Position numbers and translations under genes: made by a program | Notes under the pieces: model-generated | The model's input: only the letters and a program-made list of their open reading frames with translations | Told to the model about the DNA's origin: nothing | The model's database searches: none | Assembly (NCBI GenBank): GCA_049698775.1 | Contig: JBAVYM010000061.1 | Coordinates: 1 to 13,312, forward strand | Direction of reading: 5' to 3' | Length of the DNA: 13,312 nucleotides | From: REEB76 sp049698775 | GTDB taxonomy: Bacteria > Pseudomonadota > Gammaproteobacteria > Natronospirales > REEB76 | Shown: positions 1-6,901 of the stretch, piece by piece | How the letters are laid out: each line of letters begins with the position of its first letter | How positions within the stretch are numbered: the first letter of the stretch is position 1

Positions 1-1
1 C

Positions 2-1240
2 ATTGATGGTGGCGCCGGCACCAATACCCTGACCGGCGACAACAACGGCGATACTTTCAACATCACTGGCGGCAACAGTGGCAACGTGAGCAGCGGTGCC
101 GGTCCACTGGTGAGCAGCTTCAGCAACATCCAGAATCTTACCGGTGGCAGCGGCAACGACAGCTTCGTGCTGGCGGGTGGCAGCATCGTCTCTATTGACG
201 GCGGTGGCGGCAACAATACCCTGACCGGCGACAACAACGGCGACACCTTTGCCATCACCGGCAACAACAGCGGCAACGTGAGCAGCAGTGCCGGCACGCT
301 GGTGGGAGCGTTTAGCAATATTGAGAACCTGACGGGTGGTACGGGCAATGATACGTTTGCCTTTGCTAGCGGCGGCAGTCTGGGTGGCAACCTGATTGGA
401 GGCGGAGGCACGGATACCCTGGATTACAGCGCGCTGGCCGGGCCGGTGAGCGTGGTGCTGACTTCTATCAGTAGCGGTGTAGGCGCCGGTACTGGCTCCT
501 TGATCGGAGGCACGTTCAGCGGCATCAGCATTCTGGTGGGCAGCACCAGCGCCAATGATCAGCTGACTGGTCCGAATCAGGCGAATACCTGGCAGATCAC
601 CGCGGCGAACGGCGGCAACGTGGACGGCTTCCAGTTCAGCCGCATCGAGAACCTGACCGGAGGCAGCAGTAGCAATGCCTTTGTACTTGCGGGTGGCAGC
701 GTGTCGGGCAATATCAATGGCGGTAGTGGTGCCGCCGTTGGCAACAGCCTGCAGGGCAACAACTCTGTGAACACCTGGAACATCACCGGGGCCAATCAGG
801 GCAAGGTGACGGGCGTCGGCGGCACATTCAGCAACATCGGCAACCTCATCGGCGGCAGCGGCGCGGATGACTTCGTTTTTTCCGATGGCGCCAGTCTGAG
901 TGGAATTCTGAACGGCGGCGCCGGCAACAACACTATTGACTGGAGCGCCTACACCACGGCCCGCAATGTCCTTGTAACGGGCAACGGCAGTATTATCGGC
1001 ATGCAGGGTAACGAGGCGAGCATCGCCGGCGGATTCGATAACATCACAGCGATCCTGGGCGCCAACGGCACAGCGGGATTGCTGAACAGTCTCACCGGAC
1101 CCAACAGCACGAATACCTGGAATGTGACCAGCAGCAATGCCGGCAACCTAGACAGTGCTTTGAATTTCGGCAATTTCCAGATTCTTACTGGTGGGAATGC
1201 AACTGACATTTTCAATCTGAGCGCTGGCGTGAGCGGTTCC
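2..1240 (+). repeat. Tandem modules A-A-B-A-B in the adhesin gene
   Basis: Five in-frame modules can be delimited by a recurring start of the form (I/L)xGGxG. They are A1 at 2–193 (64 codons), A2 at 194–394 (67 codons), B1 at 395–712 (106 codons), A3 at 713–907 (65 codons) and B2 at 908–1240 (111 codons). All share the core NTWxIT/DTFxIT, then NxGxV, then FSxIxNLTGG, then a D/N-rich turn and a hydrophobic strand. B modules add about 40 residues after a DYSA or DWSAY motif. A1 and A2 share about 30 identical consecutive bases near their starts, whereas the other copies have diverged. This suggests recent duplication at the 5' end of the visible array. Confidence 0.85.
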
Positions 1241-3913
1241 ATCAACGGTGGCGGTGGCAGCGACACCGTGAATATCGTGAGTTCTTTCACCGCCCCGGCA
1301 GCGATTCTGACCATCAACAATGTGGCAACCATTGCCGACAATGCGGACGCCATCATTACTGCCGGGACTTTGGCTATCTCCGGCGCCAGCAGCATCGGTT
1401 CCGCCAGCCACCCATTGCTGGGCATTCTTGGCGCACTGCAGATTAATGCTTCCAATGGCAATGCCTTTCTCAGCACCGGCGGTATTGATCTGCAAGGTAT
1501 TGATCTTGGCAGCGGTGCCTTCACACTCACCAGCAGCGGAGCGATTACCGACATCACCGGCCAGTCCGTGACTGCCGGCAGTGTCACGCTTGCGGCAGTG
1601 GCAGGGATTGGCACCGCGGCCGCGCCGATTGAGACAGCCGCGGGCACCTTGAACGCACTGGTGAGCGGTGTGGGCAATATCAATGTCAATAATACGGGTG
1701 TACTCACCTTGGGAGCTGTGAGTACCGCCGATGGCGCGGTGAATATCGGTTCTTCCGGCGCGCTGACGGTCAGCGGACCGGTCACCACCGGCGGCAATGG
1801 CGCAATCACCCTCAGCACCACCAGCGGCGACCTCACTACCACCGGAGTCATCGCTGCCAACGGCAGCGGCGTCGTGAGCCTGACTGCCGCCGGCAACCTG
1901 AATCTCGATAGCGCCATCAGTTCCGGTACCGGGAGTCTGCTGCTTACGGGCGGGACAGGTGTTACCGGCAATGGCAGCGGTGTGCTCGACGGGGGCAGCG
2001 TGAAGGTCATCGCCGTCAGCGGCAATATCGGTTTCAGCGGAGTGACCAGCGGCGCGAGCGGCGGTACCACGCTGACGGCTCCGGGTAGTATCACGCTGGA
2101 TGGATTCACCACCACCAACGGTGCATTGACGATTCAGAACGGCGGTATCTTCGCTGTGACCGGGCCGGTCGTCTTGAGCGGCGCACTGGCGCAGATCGGC
2201 GCTGGTTCGGTATTGCTTGACAGCAGCATCAATGGCAGCGGCGGCAACGTGCAGTTTGCATCCGCGGTAAGCGTAGGCAGCGGCGCTGCGGCCAGCATCA
2301 CCAGCAGTGGCGGCAATATAATTTTTGATCAAGGCGTTACCGGGAGTGGTGGAACATCGTCCTTGGCGCTGAACAGCGGTGCCGGCAATATAAATCTACA
2401 GGCTGTGAGCAATCTTGGAAACCTGGGTTTACTGACCAGCGGTGTGTTGTCACTGAACGGTGATATTTCGGTCAACAATCTGTCGGCTGCCGGGGTAACC
2501 GGCAAGGTACTGATTGCCGGTGCCAATATCAGCATCAACACGGGCAGCAACATAGATTTCTCGCATGCCGTGGGCATAAATGGCGTGACGGCCGGTGGCC
2601 AGTCCCTCGCCATCAACAGCGGAACCGGCGCTGTGTTTTTGCCGGTGGTGGGATCGCTTACCGTCCTCAAGACTCTCAGTGTCAATGGCGGCACGATCAC
2701 GCTTGCGGATGTGACCACCAGCGGCAGCCAGTCCTACACCGGCAATGTGCAACTGGGCGGCAATCTTTCCAGCCTTGCTATCGGTAACGTGACCGTGAGC
2801 GGCAATCTGGCGTTGCTCACCGATGCCACGCTGGACGCCATCGGTGGCGACATCGGCATCAGTGGCACGGTCAACGGGGCTCACGCACTCGCACTCACCG
2901 CCCCCTCCGGTCAGGTGACCATGGGTGGTGCAGTCGGAGGCAGCACGCCGCTGACATCACTCACGATAAACAGCGCCACTGCAAACCTGGGTTCCGTGAC
3001 TACCTCGGGCAGCCAGAATTATCAATCTACCACCACCAATCTGGCGGGCGTGCTGAACAGCAGAGCGGGCGGTATCAATTTCAGCGGCATGCTGGATATC
3101 GGCGCGACCTCGACCATTCAGGCGAACGCCATCAATTTCAACGGCGGCGCCAGTTCGGTGCGGGGCAATGCGATATTGACGCTGCTGCCGGAAACCAGCG
3201 GACTGGCAATCAATCTGGGCGGCAGCGGCAGCGGCCTGACGCTCAACAACACCGCCATGAATGGCTACAACGGTGCGCTTTATATTGGTACAGGTCCGGG
3301 ATCGGGTGGGCCGAATGTCATCCAGATCCCGGTTGCGGCCGGCAATATCACCGTGAACGGCAGTCTGACACTTGGCAGCGCCGGTTCATTGTGGCTGGTG
3401 GGACTGGGCAACCTGCTGCTCAACAGCGGCACGCTCACGGCCAGCACCGTGGTCCTGGTGGCCGGCCGTCAGAACAGCGTGTTGCAGAATCCCGGTACCG
3501 CGCATACGCTTATCCATGCCAACACGGTGATACTGGTCTCGGGCGCGCAGATCGGTCAGCTCGGCCAGGAATTGAATATCCAGACCAGCGGCGCCAGTCC
3601 CCAGGTGCAAATCGCCACCGGCGCGATCCAGTCCTTCCTGCTACCGCCGACTTTGCCAGTGGTGATTGGCCCGGGAGCAATTATTGCCGATGCCATCGCT
3701 GCTCAACTGGGTCTTTTCATACAGGCCAACAGCCAGGTCACCAGCATCGGTCAGCAGATCGCGGCGCTCGCACAGGCCGGCGGCTTGCTGGAAAGCGGTT
3801 TCATAGACACCTCGTTGTTCCAGAATATTTCCCTATATGATGTCTATGGCCAGGGCATTACTCTGCCGGTTGATCAATGCGAACAGCGCAACAATCAACT
3901 GTGCAATCAATAG
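2..3913 (+). CDS. Large repetitive filamentous-haemagglutinin-like adhesin (5' partial)
   Basis: The frame is open from the left edge to a TAG at 3911–3913, so 1303 C-terminal residues are visible and the signal peptide and any N-terminal secretion domain lie outside. The protein is almost entirely Gly, Ser, Asn, Thr, Ala, Val and Leu. Residues 1–413 are tandem modules with motifs such as NTWxIT, FSNIENLTGG and RTX-like GGSGNDSF. Residues about 430–1170 are short alternating beta-strand/turn repeats (for example GSLLLTGGTGV, GNLALLTD, VTTSGSQ) typical of right-handed beta-helix adhesins of the filamentous haemagglutinin family. The tail contains SGFIDTSLFQ, SLYDVYGQGI and LPVDQCE, then ends with a second Cys. 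I infer a secreted or surface-anchored adhesin, probably exported by a two-partner TpsB-type pore, but no partner gene is in the window. An unrelated large autotransporter passenger is less likely because there is no C-terminal beta-barrel. Confidence 0.85.
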   Translation: MDGGAGTNTLTGDNNGDTFNITGGNSGNVSSGAGPLVSSFSNIQNLTGGSGNDSFVLAGGSIVSIDGGGGNNTLTGDNNGDTFAITGNNSGNVSSSAGTLVGAFSNIENLTGGTGNDTFAFASGGSLGGNLIGGGGTDTLDYSALAGPVSVVLTSISSGVGAGTGSLIGGTFSGISILVGSTSANDQLTGPNQANTWQITAANGGNVDGFQFSRIENLTGGSSSNAFVLAGGSVSGNINGGSGAAVGNSLQGNNSVNTWNITGANQGKVTGVGGTFSNIGNLIGGSGADDFVFSDGASLSGILNGGAGNNTIDWSAYTTARNVLVTGNGSIIGMQGNEASIAGGFDNITAILGANGTAGLLNSLTGPNSTNTWNVTSSNAGNLDSALNFGNFQILTGGNATDIFNLSAGVSGSINGGGGSDTVNIVSSFTAPAAILTINNVATIADNADAIITAGTLAISGASSIGSASHPLLGILGALQINASNGNAFLSTGGIDLQGIDLGSGAFTLTSSGAITDITGQSVTAGSVTLAAVAGIGTAAAPIETAAGTLNALVSGVGNINVNNTGVLTLGAVSTADGAVNIGSSGALTVSGPVTTGGNGAITLSTTSGDLTTTGVIAANGSGVVSLTAAGNLNLDSAISSGTGSLLLTGGTGVTGNGSGVLDGGSVKVIAVSGNIGFSGVTSGASGGTTLTAPGSITLDGFTTTNGALTIQNGGIFAVTGPVVLSGALAQIGAGSVLLDSSINGSGGNVQFASAVSVGSGAAASITSSGGNIIFDQGVTGSGGTSSLALNSGAGNINLQAVSNLGNLGLLTSGVLSLNGDISVNNLSAAGVTGKVLIAGANISINTGSNIDFSHAVGINGVTAGGQSLAINSGTGAVFLPVVGSLTVLKTLSVNGGTITLADVTTSGSQSYTGNVQLGGNLSSLAIGNVTVSGNLALLTDATLDAIGGDIGISGTVNGAHALALTAPSGQVTMGGAVGGSTPLTSLTINSATANLGSVTTSGSQNYQSTTTNLAGVLNSRAGGINFSGMLDIGATSTIQANAINFNGGASSVRGNAILTLLPETSGLAINLGGSGSGLTLNNTAMNGYNGALYIGTGPGSGGPNVIQIPVAAGNITVNGSLTLGSAGSLWLVGLGNLLLNSGTLTASTVVLVAGRQNSVLQNPGTAHTLIHANTVILVSGAQIGQLGQELNIQTSGASPQVQIATGAIQSFLLPPTLPVVIGPGAIIADAIAAQLGLFIQANSQVTSIGQQIAALAQAGGLLESGFIDTSLFQNISLYDVYGQGITLPVDQCEQRNNQLCNQ
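2711..3280 (+). repeat. About 95-residue beta-helix repeat with VTTSGSQ motif
   Basis: The motif VTTSGSQxY occurs at codons beginning 2711 and 2996, a spacing of 285 bp or 95 residues. Each copy is preceded by a matching segment (PLTSL or LTVLKTL, then LxxVTTSGSQ) and followed by a hydrophobic strand with an LxGxL motif. A weaker third copy may precede 2711, because GGQSLAINSGTG resembles HALALTAPSGQ in the following copy. Divergence at the DNA level is high, so this is an old protein repeat and not a recent duplication. Confidence 0.65.
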
Positions 3914-3936
3914 GAAGCTTGTGTGTTGATGAGAGT

Positions 3937-3950
3937 GCCTGAAAACAGGC
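3937..3950 (+). other. Short perfect hairpin after the adhesin gene
   Basis: A 5-bp perfect stem (GCCTG / CAGGC) with an AAAA loop lies 23 bp after the adhesin stop codon. It can be extended only by wobble pairs. No T-run follows, so it is a poor intrinsic terminator. It may be a 3'-end stabiliser or chance. It sits within the 79-bp gap before the FHA gene, so the two genes might still be co-transcribed. Confidence 0.3.
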
Positions 3951-3992
3951 GTTGAATTGCTCGGTATAGGGCTGGAACGGATACGATTTGCC

Positions 3993-4895
3993 ATGTCAAG
4001 CGTGAAACACATTGTCGCTGCCCTGCGCCGCCGTGCCCTGAAAATCAGGGTCGGCGACACCAATGAAGTATTCGCTTCACCTGAAGAACTGACTCAGTTC
4101 CTGGGTACGCGTTTGGCGGTGCCCGACGAACGCATGCAGGAATTCTCGCGCCTTGATGAACGCGGATTGCAACGTGAAGCCCGCAAGATGTTGCAGGCGC
4201 ATCAGAATGTGATGGATGTCATGGTGAGCGCGAAAGAAACGGGCGAACCCCTGGGGAACCTCTGGCGGCGCCTGGATATCAGCAAGGTGCCGGATGACCA
4301 CGACTGGCCCTCCATCCTGTTTGCCTTGGGCAATAGCGCGCACATTGCTGAAGCCTATCAACGCGAAGCCCTGTCCCAATACCTGCGTTTCCTGGAAACC
4401 CGCCGCGATGCACTGGACAGTTTCCGTCAGCATCAGGAGCGGTCGGGAGCAAACGAACCCTCTCTCACGGCGGCTCCGCGCAGAAACTCCGCGGATGACA
4501 GCCCCCCGCCGCCGGATGCGCCGCTGACCGGTTATTCACGCCTGCCCCATTGTCACAACGTGGAACTGGATCTTGGGGACAAGCCTGATGTCACGGTTTT
4601 CCTCGGCAACAACCGTTACCGCCTCGCCCGGCAGGGCGAAGCGGTGACGTTCAACGACAGCGAAGCCGGGGATACTTATTCACTCAAGCCCGGGCGCAAT
4701 ACGGTCGGCCGTTCATCCCACTGCGATGTCCGCCTGGACAGTCAGCACAGCGATGTTTCCAGGCAACACCTGGTGGTCGAGGTCAGCGCCAGCCGGCGCA
4801 TCAGCCTGATGGATGTATCCTCGCGCGGCACGTATGTGCGTCCGGAGCTGCTTGACAGCGCCCGCGATGACACAGTAACCGAACAGCGGCCGTAA
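3993..4895 (+). CDS. FHA-domain protein with helical N-terminal region
   Basis: This 300-residue soluble protein has no signal peptide or membrane segment. Residues 1–150 look largely alpha-helical and charged, with SPEELTQFLG near 29–38 and a Trp-containing stretch GNLWRRLDIS near 88–97. I do not recognise that domain. A Pro/Ser/Asp-rich linker follows at about 150–180. Residues about 200–290 form a forkhead-associated domain: NTVGRSSHCDVRL (237–248), DVSRQHLVVEV (254–264) and DVSSRGTYV (274–282), matching the family pattern GRxxxxD, SRxH and SxxGT. FHA domains bind phosphothreonine peptides, so a Ser/Thr-kinase-linked or secretion-related role is possible, but no kinase or phosphatase gene is visible. 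The first ATG at 3993 was chosen. A TTG at 3957 would add 12 residues, and neither start has a convincing ribosome binding site. The gene lies 79 bp after the adhesin gene on the same strand. Confidence 0.85.
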   Translation: MSSVKHIVAALRRRALKIRVGDTNEVFASPEELTQFLGTRLAVPDERMQEFSRLDERGLQREARKMLQAHQNVMDVMVSAKETGEPLGNLWRRLDISKVPDDHDWPSILFALGNSAHIAEAYQREALSQYLRFLETRRDALDSFRQHQERSGANEPSLTAAPRRNSADDSPPPPDAPLTGYSRLPHCHNVELDLGDKPDVTVFLGNNRYRLARQGEAVTFNDSEAGDTYSLKPGRNTVGRSSHCDVRLDSQHSDVSRQHLVVEVSASRRISLMDVSSRGTYVRPELLDSARDDTVTEQRP

Positions 4896-4913
4896 TTTCT
4901 GTCTGCACTGAAT

Positions 4914-4940
4914 AAGAACGTCGCTCTACGCGGCGTCTTT
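4914..4940. terminator. Possible bidirectional terminator between FHA gene and pckG
   Basis: In the 64-bp convergent gap, ACGTCGC (4918–4924) pairs with GCGGCGT (4930–4936) around a TCTAC loop, with one G·T pair. AAG (4914–4916) and CTT (4937–4939) can extend the stem past one bulged A. A short T-rich stretch (CTTTGTT) follows on the plus strand, and A/T-rich sequence flanks the other side. The position between two converging genes supports a shared terminator, although the T-tract is weak. Confidence 0.5.
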
Positions 4941-4959
4941 GTTGAAAACAAGCGGCATT

Positions 4960-6702
4960 TCAATGCGCAAGCGCGGCCGTCACACGCCGGTGTTCATCCC
5001 TTAACTTAGCCGTCAGGCGTTTGCCGTAACCGCGAAAGTATTCTTCCAGCGTCTGCATTTCCTTGCGCCATTTATCGCGTTCCACTGCCAAAAGCGTCTG
5101 CATGGTTTCAGCACTCACATCCAGGTCATGGGTGTCAATGGCGCTGGCGGCCGGTAGGAAACCGATGGGAGTTTCCACCGCTTTGGCCTTGCCATCGCAG
5201 CGGTCAATGATCCAGCGCAACACCCGCAGGTTTTCGCCGAAACCCGGCCATAGGTACTTGCCATCTTGGTCCTGGCGGAACCAGTTCACATGAAATATTT
5301 TTGGCAGTTGCGTGGACTTTCCGGCAAACGACAGCCAGTGATTCCAGTAGTCGGCGAAGTTGTAACCGCAGAAGGGCTTCATGGCCATGGGGTCGCGGCG
5401 CACCACGCCCACTTGACCGGTGGCGGCGGCGGTGGTTTCCGAAGCCGCACCGGCGCCTACCAGCACGCCGTGTGCCCAATCGCGGGCTTCATAAACCAGC
5501 GGCGTCATCTCGGCGCGGCGGCCGCCAAAAATAATGGCGGAAATCGGTACTCCGTTTGGATCCTCGGCCTTGGGTGAATAACTGGGATTCTGTTTCGCGG
5601 ACACCGTGAAGCGCGAATTGGGATGCGCGGCCTTGCCGTGCTTGTTGTTGTAGGGCCGGCCCTGCCAATCGGTTACCGGCACACCTTCCTTGAGCCCTTC
5701 CCACCAAGGCTGGTTGTCTTTGGTCACCGCCACGTTGGTGAAGATGGTGTCATGGGTGATCATGTCGTAGGCATTTTTGTTGGTCTTGGGATTGGTGCCG
5801 GGCACCACGCCGAAATAACCGGCTTCCGGATTGATGGCCCACAAACGGCCGTCTTTGCCCAGGTGCATCCAGCAGATATCATCGCCGACAGTCCAGACTT
5901 TCCAACCCTGGTGTGAGGCTGGCGGGATCAGCATGGCGAGATTGGTCTTGCCGCAAGATGAAGGGAACGCCGCCGCTACGTAATGTACTTCGCCCTCGGG
6001 GTTCTGGATGCCGACGATCAGCATGTGCTCCGCCAGCCAGCCCTCGCTTTTGGCTTGCCAACTGGCGATACGCAGGGCATGGCATTTCTTGCCCAACAGT
6101 GCGTTGCCGCCGTAGCCGGAACCGAAGCTCTTGATACTGAGCTCTTCCGGGAAGTGCATGATGAAACGCCGCTCCGGATTGAGATCGCCAATCGAGTGCA
6201 GCCCCTTGATGAATATTCCTTCCTTCTCGATGCGTTTCAACGCGGCTGCGCCCATGCGCGTCATGATCTTCATGTTCGCGACCACGTAAGGGCTGTCGGT
6301 GATTTCCACGCCGCAACGTGACAGCGGTGAGTCAATCGGACCCATGCAATAGGGGATTACATACATGGTCCGGCCCCGCATGCTACCGGCGAACAGTGCG
6401 TCAATCTTGGCGTGGGCCTCGACGGGGTCCATCCAGTGGTTGTTGGGACCAGCATCGTCCTTGTGCTTGCTGCAAATGAAGGTCAGGTGTTCAACCCTGG
6501 CCACGTCCTGGGGATTGGAACGATGCAGGTAGCAGCGGGGATGGGTTTTCTGATTGAGCTCCAGGAGCGTGCCGTTCGCGAGCATTTCACGCACCAGTGC
6601 CTGATATTCGGCATCCGAGCCGTCGCACCAGTGAACCCGCGCGGCTTGTGTGTGACGCGCAGTCTGCGCAACCCAGTCGGAAAGCGTTTTATTGCTGGTC
6701 AT
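4960..6702 (-). CDS. pckG: Phosphoenolpyruvate carboxykinase (GTP)
   Basis: This protein converts oxaloacetate plus GTP to phosphoenolpyruvate, CO2 and GDP, the entry step of gluconeogenesis, and is cytosolic. Its 580 residues are close to the roughly 600 usual for the GTP-dependent class, and the motifs are of that class and not the ATP class. They are RTMYVIPYCMGP (111–122), SGYGGN of the substrate site (195–200), the P-loop FPSSCGKTN (246–254) with its hallmark Cys250, the metal-site motif GDDICWMH (273–280), NPEAGYFGVVPGT (291–303), FGGRRAEMTP (392–401), and the nucleotide-base region PGFGENLRVL (486–495). The usual P-loop reads SACGKTN, and here Ala is replaced by Ser. The ATG at 6702 fits the family N-terminus and has only a weak GGGA upstream. 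The gene stands alone, convergent with the FHA gene and divergent from the GT51-like gene. Confidence 0.97.
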   Translation of the reverse strand: MTSNKTLSDWVAQTARHTQAARVHWCDGSDAEYQALVREMLANGTLLELNQKTHPRCYLHRSNPQDVARVEHLTFICSKHKDDAGPNNHWMDPVEAHAKIDALFAGSMRGRTMYVIPYCMGPIDSPLSRCGVEITDSPYVVANMKIMTRMGAAALKRIEKEGIFIKGLHSIGDLNPERRFIMHFPEELSIKSFGSGYGGNALLGKKCHALRIASWQAKSEGWLAEHMLIVGIQNPEGEVHYVAAAFPSSCGKTNLAMLIPPASHQGWKVWTVGDDICWMHLGKDGRLWAINPEAGYFGVVPGTNPKTNKNAYDMITHDTIFTNVAVTKDNQPWWEGLKEGVPVTDWQGRPYNNKHGKAAHPNSRFTVSAKQNPSYSPKAEDPNGVPISAIIFGGRRAEMTPLVYEARDWAHGVLVGAGAASETTAAATGQVGVVRRDPMAMKPFCGYNFADYWNHWLSFAGKSTQLPKIFHVNWFRQDQDGKYLWPGFGENLRVLRWIIDRCDGKAKAVETPIGFLPAASAIDTHDLDVSAETMQTLLAVERDKWRKEMQTLEEYFRGYGKRLTAKLRDEHRRVTAALAH

Positions 6703-6741
6703 CGCTGTCCCATGCTTTGGAAATGTGGAGATAAAGCCAGA

Positions 6742-6759
6742 GCCGGGCAGGCACCCGGC
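6742..6759 (-). promoter_or_regulatory. GC hairpin in the pckG leader
   Basis: A perfect 6-bp inverted repeat (GCCGGG / CCCGGC) encloses a 6-nt loop about 40 bp upstream of the pckG start codon. If transcription starts near the -10 element at 6779–6786, it would lie in the 5' untranslated RNA. It could be a leader hairpin or a dyad operator. There is no following T-run, so attenuation by intrinsic termination is unlikely. Confidence 0.35.
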
Positions 6760-6778
6760 GGTCGCAGACTAGGCGGCC

Positions 6779-6786
6779 ATTATAAT
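6779..6786. promoter_or_regulatory. Self-complementary -10 box (ATTATAAT) in the divergent region
   Basis: ATTATAAT reads TATAAT on both strands: 6781–6786 on the plus strand and 6784–6779 on the minus strand. It lies between the divergent pckG (start 6702) and GT51-like (start 6902) genes. No good -35 hexamer is evident at 17 bp on either side. A perfect -10 in an otherwise GC-rich gap makes a promoter for one or both genes plausible. Confidence 0.5.
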
Positions 6787-6852
6787 ACGTGAGCGTGGAT
6801 TGTGGTCCTGGAGCCGGGATGTTCTCGTCGGGTACGCAATCCGGGGCGCGGA

Positions 6853-6861
6853 TGCTAGAAT
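6853..6861 (+). promoter_or_regulatory. Candidate extended -10 promoter for the GT51-like gene
   Basis: TGCTAGAAT matches the extended -10 form TGnTAnAAT and lies 40 bp before the ATG at 6902, giving a leader of about 34 nt. No clear -35 is seen, which extended -10 promoters can tolerate. It competes with the TATAAT at 6781 as the promoter for this gene. Confidence 0.35.
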
Positions 6862-6890
6862 GCCATCATCAGTATTGCATTATCCGTCAC

Positions 6891-6895
6891 AGGGG
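6891..6895 (+). promoter_or_regulatory. Ribosome binding site deciding the GT51-like start
   Basis: AGGGG ends 6 nt before the ATG at 6902. The upstream in-frame ATG at 6800 has only a more distant GGAT-type match, so this site supports the shorter protein, which begins directly with a basic cytoplasmic tail. Confidence 0.55.
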
Positions 6896-6901
6896 CCGGG
6901 C

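Noticed and set aside
2..1240. CRISPR-like array interpretation of the regular repeats
   Set aside because: The repeats are in-frame, long (about 195–330 bp) and coding, with none of the short repeat/spacer structure of a CRISPR array.
949..2332. Two long overlapping minus-strand open frames (about 390 codons each) opposite the adhesin gene
   Set aside because: They lie antisense to a highly repetitive, GC-rich coding frame. Their translations are compositional mirrors (Pro/Leu/Val-rich or Ala/Gly/Asp-rich) with no domain motifs, and the plus frame carries the repeats and strand pattern.
6699..6713. Four-codon mini-frame (ATG GGA CAG CGA TGA, minus strand) whose stop overlaps the pckG start
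   Set aside because: It could act as a translational-coupling leader, but it has no ribosome binding site and such short frames occur by chance.
6800..6901. N-terminal extension of the GT51-like protein from ATG 6800
   Set aside because: The extension would start about 7 nt after the predicted TATAAT-driven transcription start and lacks a good ribosome binding site. AGGGG before 6902 supports the shorter form.
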